Origin: JACZSB01 sp965372015
GTDB taxonomy: Bacteria; Fidelibacterota; Marinisomatia; SCGC-AAA003-L08; TS1B11
NCBI GenBank assembly: GCA_965372015.1
Contig: CBDVAP010000121.1
Location: forward strand, 1 to 9,303
Direction of reading: 5' to 3'
Length of the DNA: 9,303 nt
The notes beneath the pieces were generated by a model. It was not told where the DNA came from and searched no databases. It saw nothing but the letters and a program-made list of their open reading frames with translations. Every line of letters begins with the position of its first letter. Position 1 is the stretch's first letter. A program made the translations under genes and the position numbers. Of this stretch, positions 1 through 6,590 are shown piece after piece.

Positions 1-1
1 G

Positions 2-121
2 ATTATTTTTAACGACAACCCCCAGATGCGGATCGTGGGGGTGCCCAAGGCGGAGACGCTGGATGCCCTATACCAGGCCAGCAAGCATGGGGAGCGCCGG
101 CCGCTGGGGGCTGAAGTATGA
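2..121 (+). CDS. C-terminal end of an upstream gene, possibly a Gfo/Idh/MocA-type oxidoreductase (partial)
   Basis: The frame beginning at base 2 is open for 39 codons and stops with TGA at 119-121. It enters from outside the window, so only the C-terminus is seen. The tail contains VPKAETLDALYQASKHGERR followed by PL. An amphipathic helix of the form 'LDALYQASKHGERRPL' near the end is typical of Gfo/Idh/MocA-family NAD(P)-dependent oxidoreductases, which usually end in '..LDAIYRSAREGRPV..'. That resemblance is short and is the only basis for the family guess. Base composition and codon choice match the following genes. The stop codon overlaps the ATG at 118 by four bases (ATGA), suggesting translational coupling to whatever starts there. 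Coding is likely; the family is uncertain. Confidence 0.55.
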   Translation: MIFNDNPQMRIVGVPKAETLDALYQASKHGERRPLGAEV

Positions 122-198
122 ACTTTCGTCATCAAGGCCAGGGACCTTACCGAGGCCGCCGACCCGGCGGCTGCGGAGGCCTGAGGCCACCAACATGA
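118..198 (+). CDS. Possible 26-codon Gly/Arg-rich mini-ORF bridging two genes
   Basis: ATG at 118 overlaps the stop codon of the upstream gene (ATGA, 118-121). Its own TGA at 196-198 overlaps the proposed ATG at 195 of the next gene (ATGA, 195-198). The ORF therefore fills the gap between two genes exactly, with four-base overlaps at both ends. A G-rich stretch at 106-110 lies seven bases before the ATG and could serve as a ribosome binding site. The predicted peptide begins MNFRHQGQGPYRGRRPGG and is rich in Gly, Arg and Pro with one Cys. It has no membrane segment or recognised domain. It may be a real small protein, a leader that only couples translation, or chance in GC-rich DNA. Confidence 0.35.
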   Translation: MNFRHQGQGPYRGRRPGGCGGLRPPT

Positions 199-1106
199 GG
201 GACGTTATGAAGAATATGGTAGCTATCGTTTTGGTAATCGGGCTGACCACCGCCGCCGGGCAGGAGGGGAACTTACAGCCCTACCTGCTGCACCAGGTCA
301 CCACCGGCAACCTCACCCAGACGGCTGACCAGGTCGCCGCGTCCCTGGAGGCGGCCGGTCTGCAGGTGCTGGGACGCTATCAACCGGCGGGCGATTCCCT
401 GCGGCTGGTGCTGGCGATCACCGGGGACGATCTACTGGCGGCCGTAGCTGACGGCAAGCCCTCGGCGGGGTTCGCTGCGGCTTTGCGGGTAGCCATCACC
501 CGGCAGGACGGCCAGTTGGTGGTCTCCAGCCAGAATCCCCATTACTGGGCCAACGCCTATTTCCAGAGCGACTACCCTGCTGTCGCCGGCCGGATCGACG
601 CCTTTACGGAGTTATTGGTTAAGACCTTGAGCGGCGACCAGTCAGGAGGAGGTTCGGCCTTCGGCAGCGACCAGGACCTTGATGCCGACGACCTGCGGCG
701 CTACCACTACATGTTCGGCATGCCTTATTTTGAGGATCTGGTGGAGCTGGCCACATTCCCCAGTTTTGATGAGGCCGTGGCTACTATTGAAGCCAACCTG
801 GCCAGCTCGCAGGTCGCCCACCAAGTGTTCCAGGTGCAAGTGCCGGGGAAGGCAATCCGGCTCTACGGCATCGCTCTGGGTGGGGAGCGGGGCGAAGGCC
901 GCTTCCTGCCCATCATCGACATCGCCGACCAGAAACACACCGCCTTTCTCCCTTACGGTCTGCTGGTGATGGATGGCGAGGTGGTCATGCTTCATGGCCG
1001 CTTCCGCATCGCCCTCAGTTATCCCGATCTGACCATGGCAACCTTCACCAAGATCATGGCTACCCCCGGTGACATCAAGAAAATGATGCAGGCTCTGACC
1101 GAGTGA
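195..1106 (+). CDS. Exported protein with two DUF302-like halves, first gene of the molybdoenzyme operon
   Basis: Predicted 303-residue secreted or membrane-anchored protein of unknown function. ATG 195 is preceded by GAGG at 183-186. ATG 207 (TGAGGG at 196-201) is an equally good alternative and gives a cleaner signal peptide (MKNMVAIVLVIGLTTAAGQ). The frame is also open back to an ATG at 63, but that segment is Arg/Pro-rich, overlaps the upstream gene and would bury the signal peptide. Residues 8-21 form a hydrophobic core with probable cleavage near Ala21-Gly22. No lipobox cysteine is present. Residues about 30-148 show a DUF302-like pattern: a 'TADQVAASLEAAGLQVLGRY' helix-strand, then 'ALRVAITRQDGQLVV' and 'NPHYWANAYF'. 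A Gly/Asp-rich linker (about 149-172) leads to a second half with 'SFDEAVATIEANL' and 'AIRLYGIALGG'. The gene overlaps the ferredoxin-NrfD gene by four bases, so it is probably an accessory protein of that complex. The DUF302 link is by eye. Confidence 0.8.
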   Translation: MRDVMKNMVAIVLVIGLTTAAGQEGNLQPYLLHQVTTGNLTQTADQVAASLEAAGLQVLGRYQPAGDSLRLVLAITGDDLLAAVADGKPSAGFAAALRVAITRQDGQLVVSSQNPHYWANAYFQSDYPAVAGRIDAFTELLVKTLSGDQSGGGSAFGSDQDLDADDLRRYHYMFGMPYFEDLVELATFPSFDEAVATIEANLASSQVAHQVFQVQVPGKAIRLYGIALGGERGEGRFLPIIDIADQKHTAFLPYGLLVMDGEVVMLHGRFRIALSYPDLTMATFTKIMATPGDIKKMMQALTE

Positions 1107-2698
1107 ATTACGGTTTCGTCATCGATAACCGCAAGTGCATCGGCTGCCACGCCTGTACGGTGGCCTGCAAGTCGGAGCACGAGGTGCCGGTGGGGGTCAA
1201 CCGGACACACGTAAAATACGTGGAAAAGGGGACTTTTCCCCACAACCGGCGGTATTTCGCGGTGCACCGCTGCAACCATTGCGAGGCCCCCCCCTGCGTG
1301 GACATCTGCCCCACCGGGGCCCTGTTCAAGCGCACTGACGGCGTCGTCGATTTCGACCACCGGCGCTGTATCGGCTGCAAGTCCTGCATGCAGGCCTGCC
1401 CCTACGACGCCCTGTATATCGACCCCGACAGCCGCACCGCCGCCAAGTGTAACTATTGCGCTCACCGCCTCGATGGAGGCTACGAACCGGCTTGTGTGAT
1501 CATCTGTCCGGTGGAGGCCATCGTCAGCGGCGACCTGGACAATCCCTTATCCACTATCGCCCAACTGGTGGATAGCGAACCGGTGGCAGTCCGCAAGCCG
1601 GGCCAGAGAACGCGCCCCAACGTTTACTATATCGACGGTGATCCCGCCGCCCTGGACCCTTCCTTGAATACCCGGCAAGCCGAGTACCTGTTCAGCGGCC
1701 AGGCGGGAGGCGTGGGGCATTTTGCGGGGCAACCGAACGCCGGGAACGGATACGGTGAGACCGAAGCGCTCATCCGGACGGCGATGGAGGCCGCCAGCAG
1801 CCCGGATTTGGCTATCGATCCCGGGGCCGTGGAACGCACCATCGAGGAGCTGGCCGATACAGGCAGCCGCCGGGTATACGATGCCCCGGACAAGGGTGTG
1901 CTCTGGGGCTGGGAGGTGGCCGGGTATATCTGGACCAAGGCGCTGGCCGCAGGCACTTTCATCGTGACCTACCTCCAGTCCTGGATTAGCGGTACCCCCG
2001 ACCCTCAGACGGAGTTTGCCGCCCTGGGCACGACCCTGGTGCTGCTGCTGGCCACCACCGTTCTGCTGGTGAAGGACTTGGACCGCCCGGGCCGCTTCGC
2101 CTACGTGCTATTGCGACCCAACTGGACCTCCTGGATAACCCGGGGCGGGTATATCCTGACCCTGTTCACGGCGGTTACCGGATTGCTGCTGGTCAACGTG
2201 TGGTTCGGTTGGTCCCTGCGCCCCATACTGGCGCCACTGGGCCTGCTGTTGGCGATCCTGACGGCAGTGTATACCGCTTTCCTGCTGGCCCAGGCAAAAG
2301 GGCGCGACCTGTGGCGCTCACCGGCGGCCTCAGTTCGGATGCTGGCCCAGGCGATAACCGCAGGGGTTGTTTTAGTGGTTTTCATCGACCCTCAGTCCTT
2401 TCAGGCGCTGCGTTGGTTTTTAGCGGGCGCTCTGGCGGTCCACCTGGCTCTGACGCTGCTGGAAGTGTTCACCCCCCACAGCTCCACCGATGCGGGCCGG
2501 GCCGGACGAAAATTGACCCACGGAACCCTGGCGATCAAGTTCTTCACCGGGATCGTGGTGGGGGGCATAGGGCCATTGGCGTTGCTGCTGCTGGTGGGCG
2601 GCCCACCGTTCCTGCCATTGGGGTTAATGATCCTGGGCGGGCTGCTGCTGACCGAATACGCCTGGATACGGGCGCCCCAGCTGGTGCCTCTTAGTTGA
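1103..2698 (+). CDS. Fused four-cluster ferredoxin subunit and NrfD/PsrC-type membrane subunit of a molybdoenzyme complex
   Basis: 531 residues. This subunit carries electrons between the catalytic subunit and the membrane quinone pool. It starts with GTG at 1103, overlapping the previous stop (GTGA). Residues 1-140 are a DmsB/PsrB/NrfC-type ferredoxin domain with all 16 cysteines for four [4Fe-4S] clusters: C12-C15-C18-C22, C57-C60-C65-C69, C89-C92-C95-C99 and C116-C119-C131-C135. Residues about 141-262 form a linker. From about 266 to the end there are eight predicted membrane helices. After the second comes the NrfD-family signature 'KDLDRPGRFAYVLLRPNWTS' then 'WITRGG'. B and C subunits are usually separate genes in Psr, Nrf and Dms operons, so the fusion is notable. 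The N-terminal ferredoxin has no signal peptide, which points to a cytoplasmic electron-transfer module. Confidence 0.95.
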   Translation: MNYGFVIDNRKCIGCHACTVACKSEHEVPVGVNRTHVKYVEKGTFPHNRRYFAVHRCNHCEAPPCVDICPTGALFKRTDGVVDFDHRRCIGCKSCMQACPYDALYIDPDSRTAAKCNYCAHRLDGGYEPACVIICPVEAIVSGDLDNPLSTIAQLVDSEPVAVRKPGQRTRPNVYYIDGDPAALDPSLNTRQAEYLFSGQAGGVGHFAGQPNAGNGYGETEALIRTAMEAASSPDLAIDPGAVERTIEELADTGSRRVYDAPDKGVLWGWEVAGYIWTKALAAGTFIVTYLQSWISGTPDPQTEFAALGTTLVLLLATTVLLVKDLDRPGRFAYVLLRPNWTSWITRGGYILTLFTAVTGLLLVNVWFGWSLRPILAPLGLLLAILTAVYTAFLLAQAKGRDLWRSPAASVRMLAQAITAGVVLVVFIDPQSFQALRWFLAGALAVHLALTLLEVFTPHSSTDAGRAGRKLTHGTLAIKFFTGIVVGGIGPLALLLLVGGPPFLPLGLMILGGLLLTEYAWIRAPQLVPLS

Positions 2699-2731
2699 TA
2701 CGGGGGACATCATAGTGAAGGTAAGGCATAA

Positions 2732-5575
2732 ATGAGACGATCCTGGATCGAGCGGGCGGCGGAGGCCCTGGGGCTGATACCAAACCTGAGGGCTGATGGT
2801 CCCATCGCGAATAATGGGTATGAGGCGGGCAGTGCTCTTCACAGGTATCCCGATCCCTCGGAGTGGGACGATTTTGTAGAGCTTGATCCCCAGGCTTGGC
2901 CCCGGAGAGTCGAGCGCCATTACCGGCTGGTGCCCACCACCTGCTTCAATTGCGAGGCGGCTTGCGGGCTGCTGGCCTACGTCGATAAGGCCACTGGACA
3001 GGTGCGGAAGTTCGAGGGCAATCCCCTGCACCCCGCTTCCCGGGGCCGCAACTGCTCCAAGGGCCCGGCCACCATCAATCAGATTACCGATCCCGACCGG
3101 ATCCTGTATCCGCTGAAGCGCAAAGGTGAGCGCGGGTCCGGCCAGTGGGAGCGGATCAGTTGGGAACAGGCCCTTGATGAGATCGCCGGTAAGGTCCGTG
3201 ATTCGTTGAAACAGGGACACCGGGACCGGGTGGTGTACCACGTGGGCCGCCCCGGCTATGAGGGCTACGTTGAGCGGGTGCTGAAGGCCTGGGGGGTGGA
3301 CGGCCACAACTCCCATACCAATATCTGTTCGGCCGGGGCCCGGGCGGGCTATGCCTTGTGGCACAAGTACGACCGCCCCTCGCCCGACCACGCCCATGCC
3401 AAGGTGATCCTGCTGGCCAGTGCACACCTGGAGACGGGGCACTATTTCAACCCCCACGCCCAGCGCATTATGGAAGGGAAAATGAAGGGGGCGAAGTTGA
3501 TCGTGCTGGACCCGCGGCTGTCGAACACGGCTTCCATGGCTGATCACTGGCTGGCTACCTATCCCGGCTCGGAGGCGGCTGTTTTCCTGGCCATTGCCAA
3601 GATTATTCTCGATGAAGGACTATATGATCAAACTTACATGGAGACCTGGGTCAACTGGCGGGAATACTTAGCACGGCGCCCCGGCCCGGCAGAGGACTTC
3701 GATACCTTTATCGAGCAGCTCAAGGCGGAATACGCCCAGTTCACCCCCGAGTTCGCCGCCGCCGAAGCGCGCATCGAGCCCGAACAAATCGTGGAGGTAG
3801 CCCATCTGGTGGCCTCGGCCGGGTCGGCATTGTCCACCCATGTCTGGCGGGGCGCCTCTATCGGCGGCCTGGGCGGCTGGCAGGTAGCCCGCACGCTGCA
3901 CTTCCTGAATATCCTAACCGGGTCGGTGGGCACCCCCGGCGGCACCATGCCCAGCGCCTGGAACAAGTTCCACCCCCAGTTTTTCGACGTACCGCCACCG
4001 GCCAAGGCCTGGAACGAGCTGCACTTCCCGCCCGAATATACGTTGTGCCACTATGAAATGAGCCAGATCCTGCCGCACCTGATCAAGGACGGCCGGGGCA
4101 CCCTGGACGTCTATTTTACGCGGGTCTTCAACCCGGTGTGGACCTACCCCGACGGTTTTTCGTGGATCGAGATGCTGACGGACACCGAGAAGGTCGGTTG
4201 CCACGTGGCGTTGACGCCCACCTGGAACGAGACCGCCTTTTTCGCCGACTACGTCCTGCCCATGGGCCACGCCCCCGAACGCCACGACATCAACTCCTAC
4301 GAGACCCACGAGGGTAAGTGGATCGCCTTTCGCCAGCCGGTGCTCAGGGAATGGGCTCGGCGGGAAGGCCGGGAGTTCACCTTTACACACGAGGTGAATC
4401 CGGGTGAGGTCTGGGAGGAGGACGAGTTCTGGATCGAGCTTTCCTGGCGCATCGACGAGGGCGGCGACCTGGGCATCCGGGAGCACTTTATGAGCCCCTA
4501 CCGCCAGGGGCAGAAGATCACCGTCGAGGAGTATTACCAATACATTTTCGAAAACACCAAGGGGCTACCGGAGAAAGCCTCGGCCGCGGGCCTGTCGCCG
4601 CTGGACTATATGCGCAAATACGGCGCGTTCCTGGTGGAGGAGAAAGTTTACGGGCAAAATCTCAATAAATTGGATAAGAAGGCATTAGCCGGGTCGAAGA
4701 CCGGGGCGGACGGCGCCATCACCAAGGACGGGGCCATCATCGGGATCCAGGTCGACGGCAAACCGGCGGTGGGCTTCCCCACCCCCTCCCGGCGACAGGA
4801 GTTCTACTCGGCTACCATGGCCGCTTTCGGTTGGGAGGACCAGGCCTTGCCGGGGTACATCAAGTCCCATATCCACCCCGATAACCTGGCCGATGACGAG
4901 TACGTGCTGCTACCCAATTTCCGCCTGCCCACCCACATCCATTCCCGCTCGGCAAATGCCAAGTGGCTGGCGGAGATCGCCCACCGCAACCCGATCTGGA
5001 TACATACCCAGGACGCCGGGAAACTGGGGGTGGCTACAGGTGACCTGCTAAAGGTGGAGACCGAGATCGGGTACTTCATCGACAAGGTGTGGGTCACCGA
5101 GGCTATCCGCCCGGGGGTAGTGGCCTGCTCGCACCATATCGGGCGCTGGCGGCGGCGGCAGGACGCCGGTAACCGCTGGATGACCAATACCGTGGCCCTT
5201 GAGCAGCCCAAGCCGGGCGTCTGGAAGATGTCCACCGTGGAAGGCGTCCGGCCATTTGCCAGCGGCGACAAGGACTCGGCCCGCATCTGGTGGCGGGACG
5301 GCGGCGTGCACCAGAACCTGACCCACGCGGTGCACCCCGACCCCATATCGGGGGCTCACTGCTGGCACCAGAAGGTGCGGCTGACCCTACCGGGAGCGGG
5401 CGAGCACTACGGCGATATCGTGGTCGATACCAACAAGTCCTTCGCGGTGTTCAAGGAGTGGAACGCCTGGGCTAAGGAGCGCGAAAAGCACCCCGGCGGC
5501 CTGCGGCGGCCGCTATGGATGGGCCGGACGCTACCACCGGCGGAGGAGTGGTTTTATATGGGGAAAAAGGAGTAA
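2732..5575 (+). CDS. Molybdopterin (bis-MGD) oxidoreductase catalytic subunit, CISM/DMSO-reductase superfamily, substrate unknown
   Basis: 947 residues, starting 33 bases after the membrane-subunit gene. ATG 2732 has AAGG about five bases upstream, and no earlier in-frame start is open. The N-terminal [4Fe-4S] site is C71-x2-C74-x3-C78-x29-C108 followed by SKG, so the FS0 cluster should be present. Residues about 139-640 form the molybdopterin oxidoreductase core ('WERISWEQALDEI', 'LIVLDPRLSNTASMADHWL'). Residues about 720-830 form the dinucleotide-binding C-terminal domain ('YVLLPNFRLPTHIHSRS', 'VVACSHHIGRW'). Cys199 in 'HTNICSAGARAGY' sits where the protein ligand to Mo or W is expected, as in polysulfide, thiosulfate and arsenate enzymes; Ser and Asp are the ligands in DmsA and NarG. 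The N-terminus (MRRSWIERAAEALGL) lacks a hydrophobic Tat signal, so the enzyme is probably cytoplasmic. Candidate roles are sulfur-oxyanion or arsenic redox chemistry. None can be chosen from sequence alone. Confidence 0.93.
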   Translation: MRRSWIERAAEALGLIPNLRADGPIANNGYEAGSALHRYPDPSEWDDFVELDPQAWPRRVERHYRLVPTTCFNCEAACGLLAYVDKATGQVRKFEGNPLHPASRGRNCSKGPATINQITDPDRILYPLKRKGERGSGQWERISWEQALDEIAGKVRDSLKQGHRDRVVYHVGRPGYEGYVERVLKAWGVDGHNSHTNICSAGARAGYALWHKYDRPSPDHAHAKVILLASAHLETGHYFNPHAQRIMEGKMKGAKLIVLDPRLSNTASMADHWLATYPGSEAAVFLAIAKIILDEGLYDQTYMETWVNWREYLARRPGPAEDFDTFIEQLKAEYAQFTPEFAAAEARIEPEQIVEVAHLVASAGSALSTHVWRGASIGGLGGWQVARTLHFLNILTGSVGTPGGTMPSAWNKFHPQFFDVPPPAKAWNELHFPPEYTLCHYEMSQILPHLIKDGRGTLDVYFTRVFNPVWTYPDGFSWIEMLTDTEKVGCHVALTPTWNETAFFADYVLPMGHAPERHDINSYETHEGKWIAFRQPVLREWARREGREFTFTHEVNPGEVWEEDEFWIELSWRIDEGGDLGIREHFMSPYRQGQKITVEEYYQYIFENTKGLPEKASAAGLSPLDYMRKYGAFLVEEKVYGQNLNKLDKKALAGSKTGADGAITKDGAIIGIQVDGKPAVGFPTPSRRQEFYSATMAAFGWEDQALPGYIKSHIHPDNLADDEYVLLPNFRLPTHIHSRSANAKWLAEIAHRNPIWIHTQDAGKLGVATGDLLKVETEIGYFIDKVWVTEAIRPGVVACSHHIGRWRRRQDAGNRWMTNTVALEQPKPGVWKMSTVEGVRPFASGDKDSARIWWRDGGVHQNLTHAVHPDPISGAHCWHQKVRLTLPGAGEHYGDIVVDTNKSFAVFKEWNAWAKEREKHPGGLRRPLWMGRTLPPAEEWFYMGKKE

Positions 5576-5625
5576 GAGGTGGTCGGCGTCGGAACACTGT
5601 GGACCAAAGCAGACTGCGAATAAAC

Positions 5626-5656
5626 CCTTGGAACCGCGAGCCTAGTCCCTCAGTTT
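5626..5656. repeat. 31-bp direct repeat, copy 1, left edge of the AT-rich island
   Basis: It starts CCTTGGAACCGCGA and continues to AGTTT. Compared with the copy at 6512-6542 it is identical at 28 of 31 positions, with differences at 5640 (G/A), 5644 (A/T) and 5651 (C/T). Both copies have the same orientation and lie outside genes. No similarity continues beyond the repeat on either side. It lies 50 bases after the molybdoenzyme stop codon. Its three mismatches argue against a recent target-site duplication. It may be a dispersed intergenic repeat or an old insertion boundary. Confidence 0.8.
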
Positions 5657-5819
5657 AAAGTCCAAATGTCCAATAGGCTCTGAACCGGGGGGATACTCTA
5701 GTGAATTTCATATGGCGATCTATAAATCACATGGATTCAAGCCTGCATTAGCCAAGCCCTACAAACATGAGGAACTTGCAGCGGTGGTTGTAAAAACTAT
5801 TGATCAAACTATAGAATAG
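5646..5819 (+). pseudogene. C-terminal remnant of a response-regulator receiver (REC) domain
   Basis: This frame is open from just after an in-frame TAG (5643-5645) to TAG at 5817-5819. It includes 'GGYSSEFHMAIYKSHGF', then 'KPALAKPYKHEELAAVVVKT'. This matches the end of CheY-like receiver domains, '(S)GYS.DPVMA.Y..HGF...LAKPY...EL..VV', including the conserved Lys-Pro of beta-5 and the following alpha-5 helix. The phosphoacceptor Asp, the acidic pocket and the first two thirds of the domain are missing. The only ATG, at 5712, lies inside the homologous segment and would give 36 residues. Homology fades at about 5670-5685, and the first bases of the frame run into the 31-bp repeat. Such REC domains often form the C-terminus of hybrid sensor kinases, which fits the sensor-type gene that starts on the next base. 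Confidence 0.72.
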
Positions 5820-6368
5820 ATGAATACTATCCATCCCACATATCGTCTAATACTAATTGGCCTCCTATTGGCGGGGATCTTTATTATTGATATTTTGATC
5901 CCTCTTGGAGTGGCTGGTGGGGTCCCTTATGTAGCAGTGATACTGCTATCGCTACGGTTTCACCAGGAACGAATTACTGTGGTGATGGCTGTCCTAGCAA
6001 CAGTTCTGACAGTCCTGGCATTCTTCTTCTCCCCTTCTGGTGGTGAATTTTGGAAAGTACTTTCAAATCGGGCCCTGGCACTATTTGTGATATGGGTGAC
6101 AGCTATACTCGGCCAACAGCTCAAAGAAGCTGTGAGAAAGCAAAGGGAAACCACAATTGAAAAGGAAATAGCCCTGAAAGAACTTCATACACTTCGTGGA
6201 CTGCTCCCCATCTGTTCACACTGCAAGAATATCAGGGATGAGAAGGGTAACTGGACTCAACTAGAAATGTATCTAGATGAGCACAGTGATGCAGAGTTCA
6301 GCCATGGTGTTTGTCCGGAATGTGCAGCAAAATACTATCCGGGGATTAAGTATACTTCCTCCGAATAG
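5820..6368 (+). CDS. Small membrane sensor-like protein with a C-terminal four-cysteine (zinc-ribbon-like) domain
   Basis: 182 residues. Four membrane helices are predicted at about 8-25, 33-46, 52-70 and 82-99. The segment 'LIPLGVAGGVPYVAVILLSL' with the following 'FSPSGGEFWKVLSNRALALF' resembles the N-terminal sensory domain of many bacterial histidine kinases and hybrid regulators. A charged helix, likely coiled coil (about 100-125), connects to 'LLPICSHCKNIRDEKGNW' and 'FSHGVCPECAAKYYP'. The tail has C132-x2-C135 and C165-x2-C168, a probable metal-binding motif often found after PAS or receiver domains in signalling proteins. No PAS, kinase, GGDEF or HTH domain is present, so it may be a stripped-down sensor whose output is the Cys4 domain. 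ATG 5820 follows the TAG of the receiver remnant directly and lacks a Shine-Dalgarno site, so it was probably translated by coupling. Its composition is clearly AT-richer than its neighbours, suggesting transfer. Confidence 0.85.
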   Translation: MNTIHPTYRLILIGLLLAGIFIIDILIPLGVAGGVPYVAVILLSLRFHQERITVVMAVLATVLTVLAFFFSPSGGEFWKVLSNRALALFVIWVTAILGQQLKEAVRKQRETTIEKEIALKELHTLRGLLPICSHCKNIRDEKGNWTQLEMYLDEHSDAEFSHGVCPECAAKYYPGIKYTSSE

Positions 6369-6471
6369 TCCGCCAAAACGGTAGGCCATCATTTCTGCGG
6401 TGGTTTTCGAAACGGCTTGTTGGCAACTTTGGATCGGCATGAAATGATCAAGTGCAAGCCGCTCCAGAGAA

Positions 6472-6500
6472 GGCCCCGCTGATGGCGGGTTGGCGGGGTC
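6472..6500. other. GC-rich hairpin before the second repeat copy
   Basis: GGCCCCGC (6472-6479) can pair with GCGGGGTC (6493-6500), giving eight pairs including one G-U, around a 13-base loop. An alternative shorter stem is CCCGC (6475-6479) with GCGGG (6485-6489). There is no T-run after it, so it is not a standard intrinsic terminator. It lies about 105 bases beyond the sensor gene and 11 bases before the second 31-bp repeat. No similar hairpin stands before the first copy. Confidence 0.4.
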
Positions 6501-6511
6501 CGTAAGATTAA

Positions 6512-6542
6512 CCTTGGAACCGCGAACCTTGTCCCTTAGTTT
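6512..6542. repeat. 31-bp direct repeat, copy 2, right edge of the AT-rich island
   Basis: Second copy of the element at 5626-5656, in the same orientation and 28 of 31 bases identical. It begins CCTTGGAACCGCGA and ends AGTTT. The copies are 886 bases apart and enclose the receiver remnant, the AT-rich sensor gene and about 140 bases of spacer. Downstream of this copy GC-rich sequence resumes. Confidence 0.8.
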
Positions 6543-6590
6543 TTAAGCACCTGGCCGGCAAACCCCTTGTGGCCTACCGGCAGTATGGCT

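Larger units (their letters stand above)
5576..5819 (+). other. Spacer between the molybdoenzyme operon and the sensor gene
   Basis: After the stop at 5573-5575 there is about 50 bases of GC-rich spacer without a convincing terminator, then the first 31-bp repeat, then the receiver-domain remnant. Composition falls towards AT from about 5655 onward. No other gene is seen. Confidence 0.6.

Noticed and set aside
63..194. Extending the exported protein back to the in-frame ATG at 63
   Set aside because: The extra 44 residues are Arg/Pro-rich, overlap the upstream gene in another frame, and would place the signal peptide inside the protein. ATG 195 or 207 fits better.
2624..3547. 307-codon open frame on the minus strand opposite the molybdoenzyme gene
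   Set aside because: It is a GC-rich shadow of a clearly real gene. The plus strand has complete domain motifs and no family pattern is visible on the minus strand.
2732..5575. Assignment of the operon to alternative complex III
   Set aside because: The catalytic subunit keeps its own four-cysteine cluster site, Mo-ligand Cys and dinucleotide-binding domain. No ActA, ActD or ActE-type cytochrome genes are present.
5580..5606. Possible terminator hairpin after the molybdoenzyme gene (TGGTC with GACCA)
   Set aside because: A five-base stem with a 17-base loop and no T-run is too weak to call.
5789..5814. Possible promoter TTGTAA / TATAGA just before the sensor gene
   Set aside because: The sequence is AT-rich, so chance matches are easy. 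It also lies within the receiver-domain remnant and would start transcription at or after the ATG.
6369..6479. Open frames on both strands after the sensor gene stop
   Set aside because: They are short, lack a start codon on the plus strand, and show no recognisable family.
5626..6542. Reading the 31-bp repeats as attachment sites of an integrated element or as a CRISPR pair
   Set aside because: There is no integrase, no tRNA target, only two copies 886 bases apart and no spacer structure. Only a direct-repeat call is supported.
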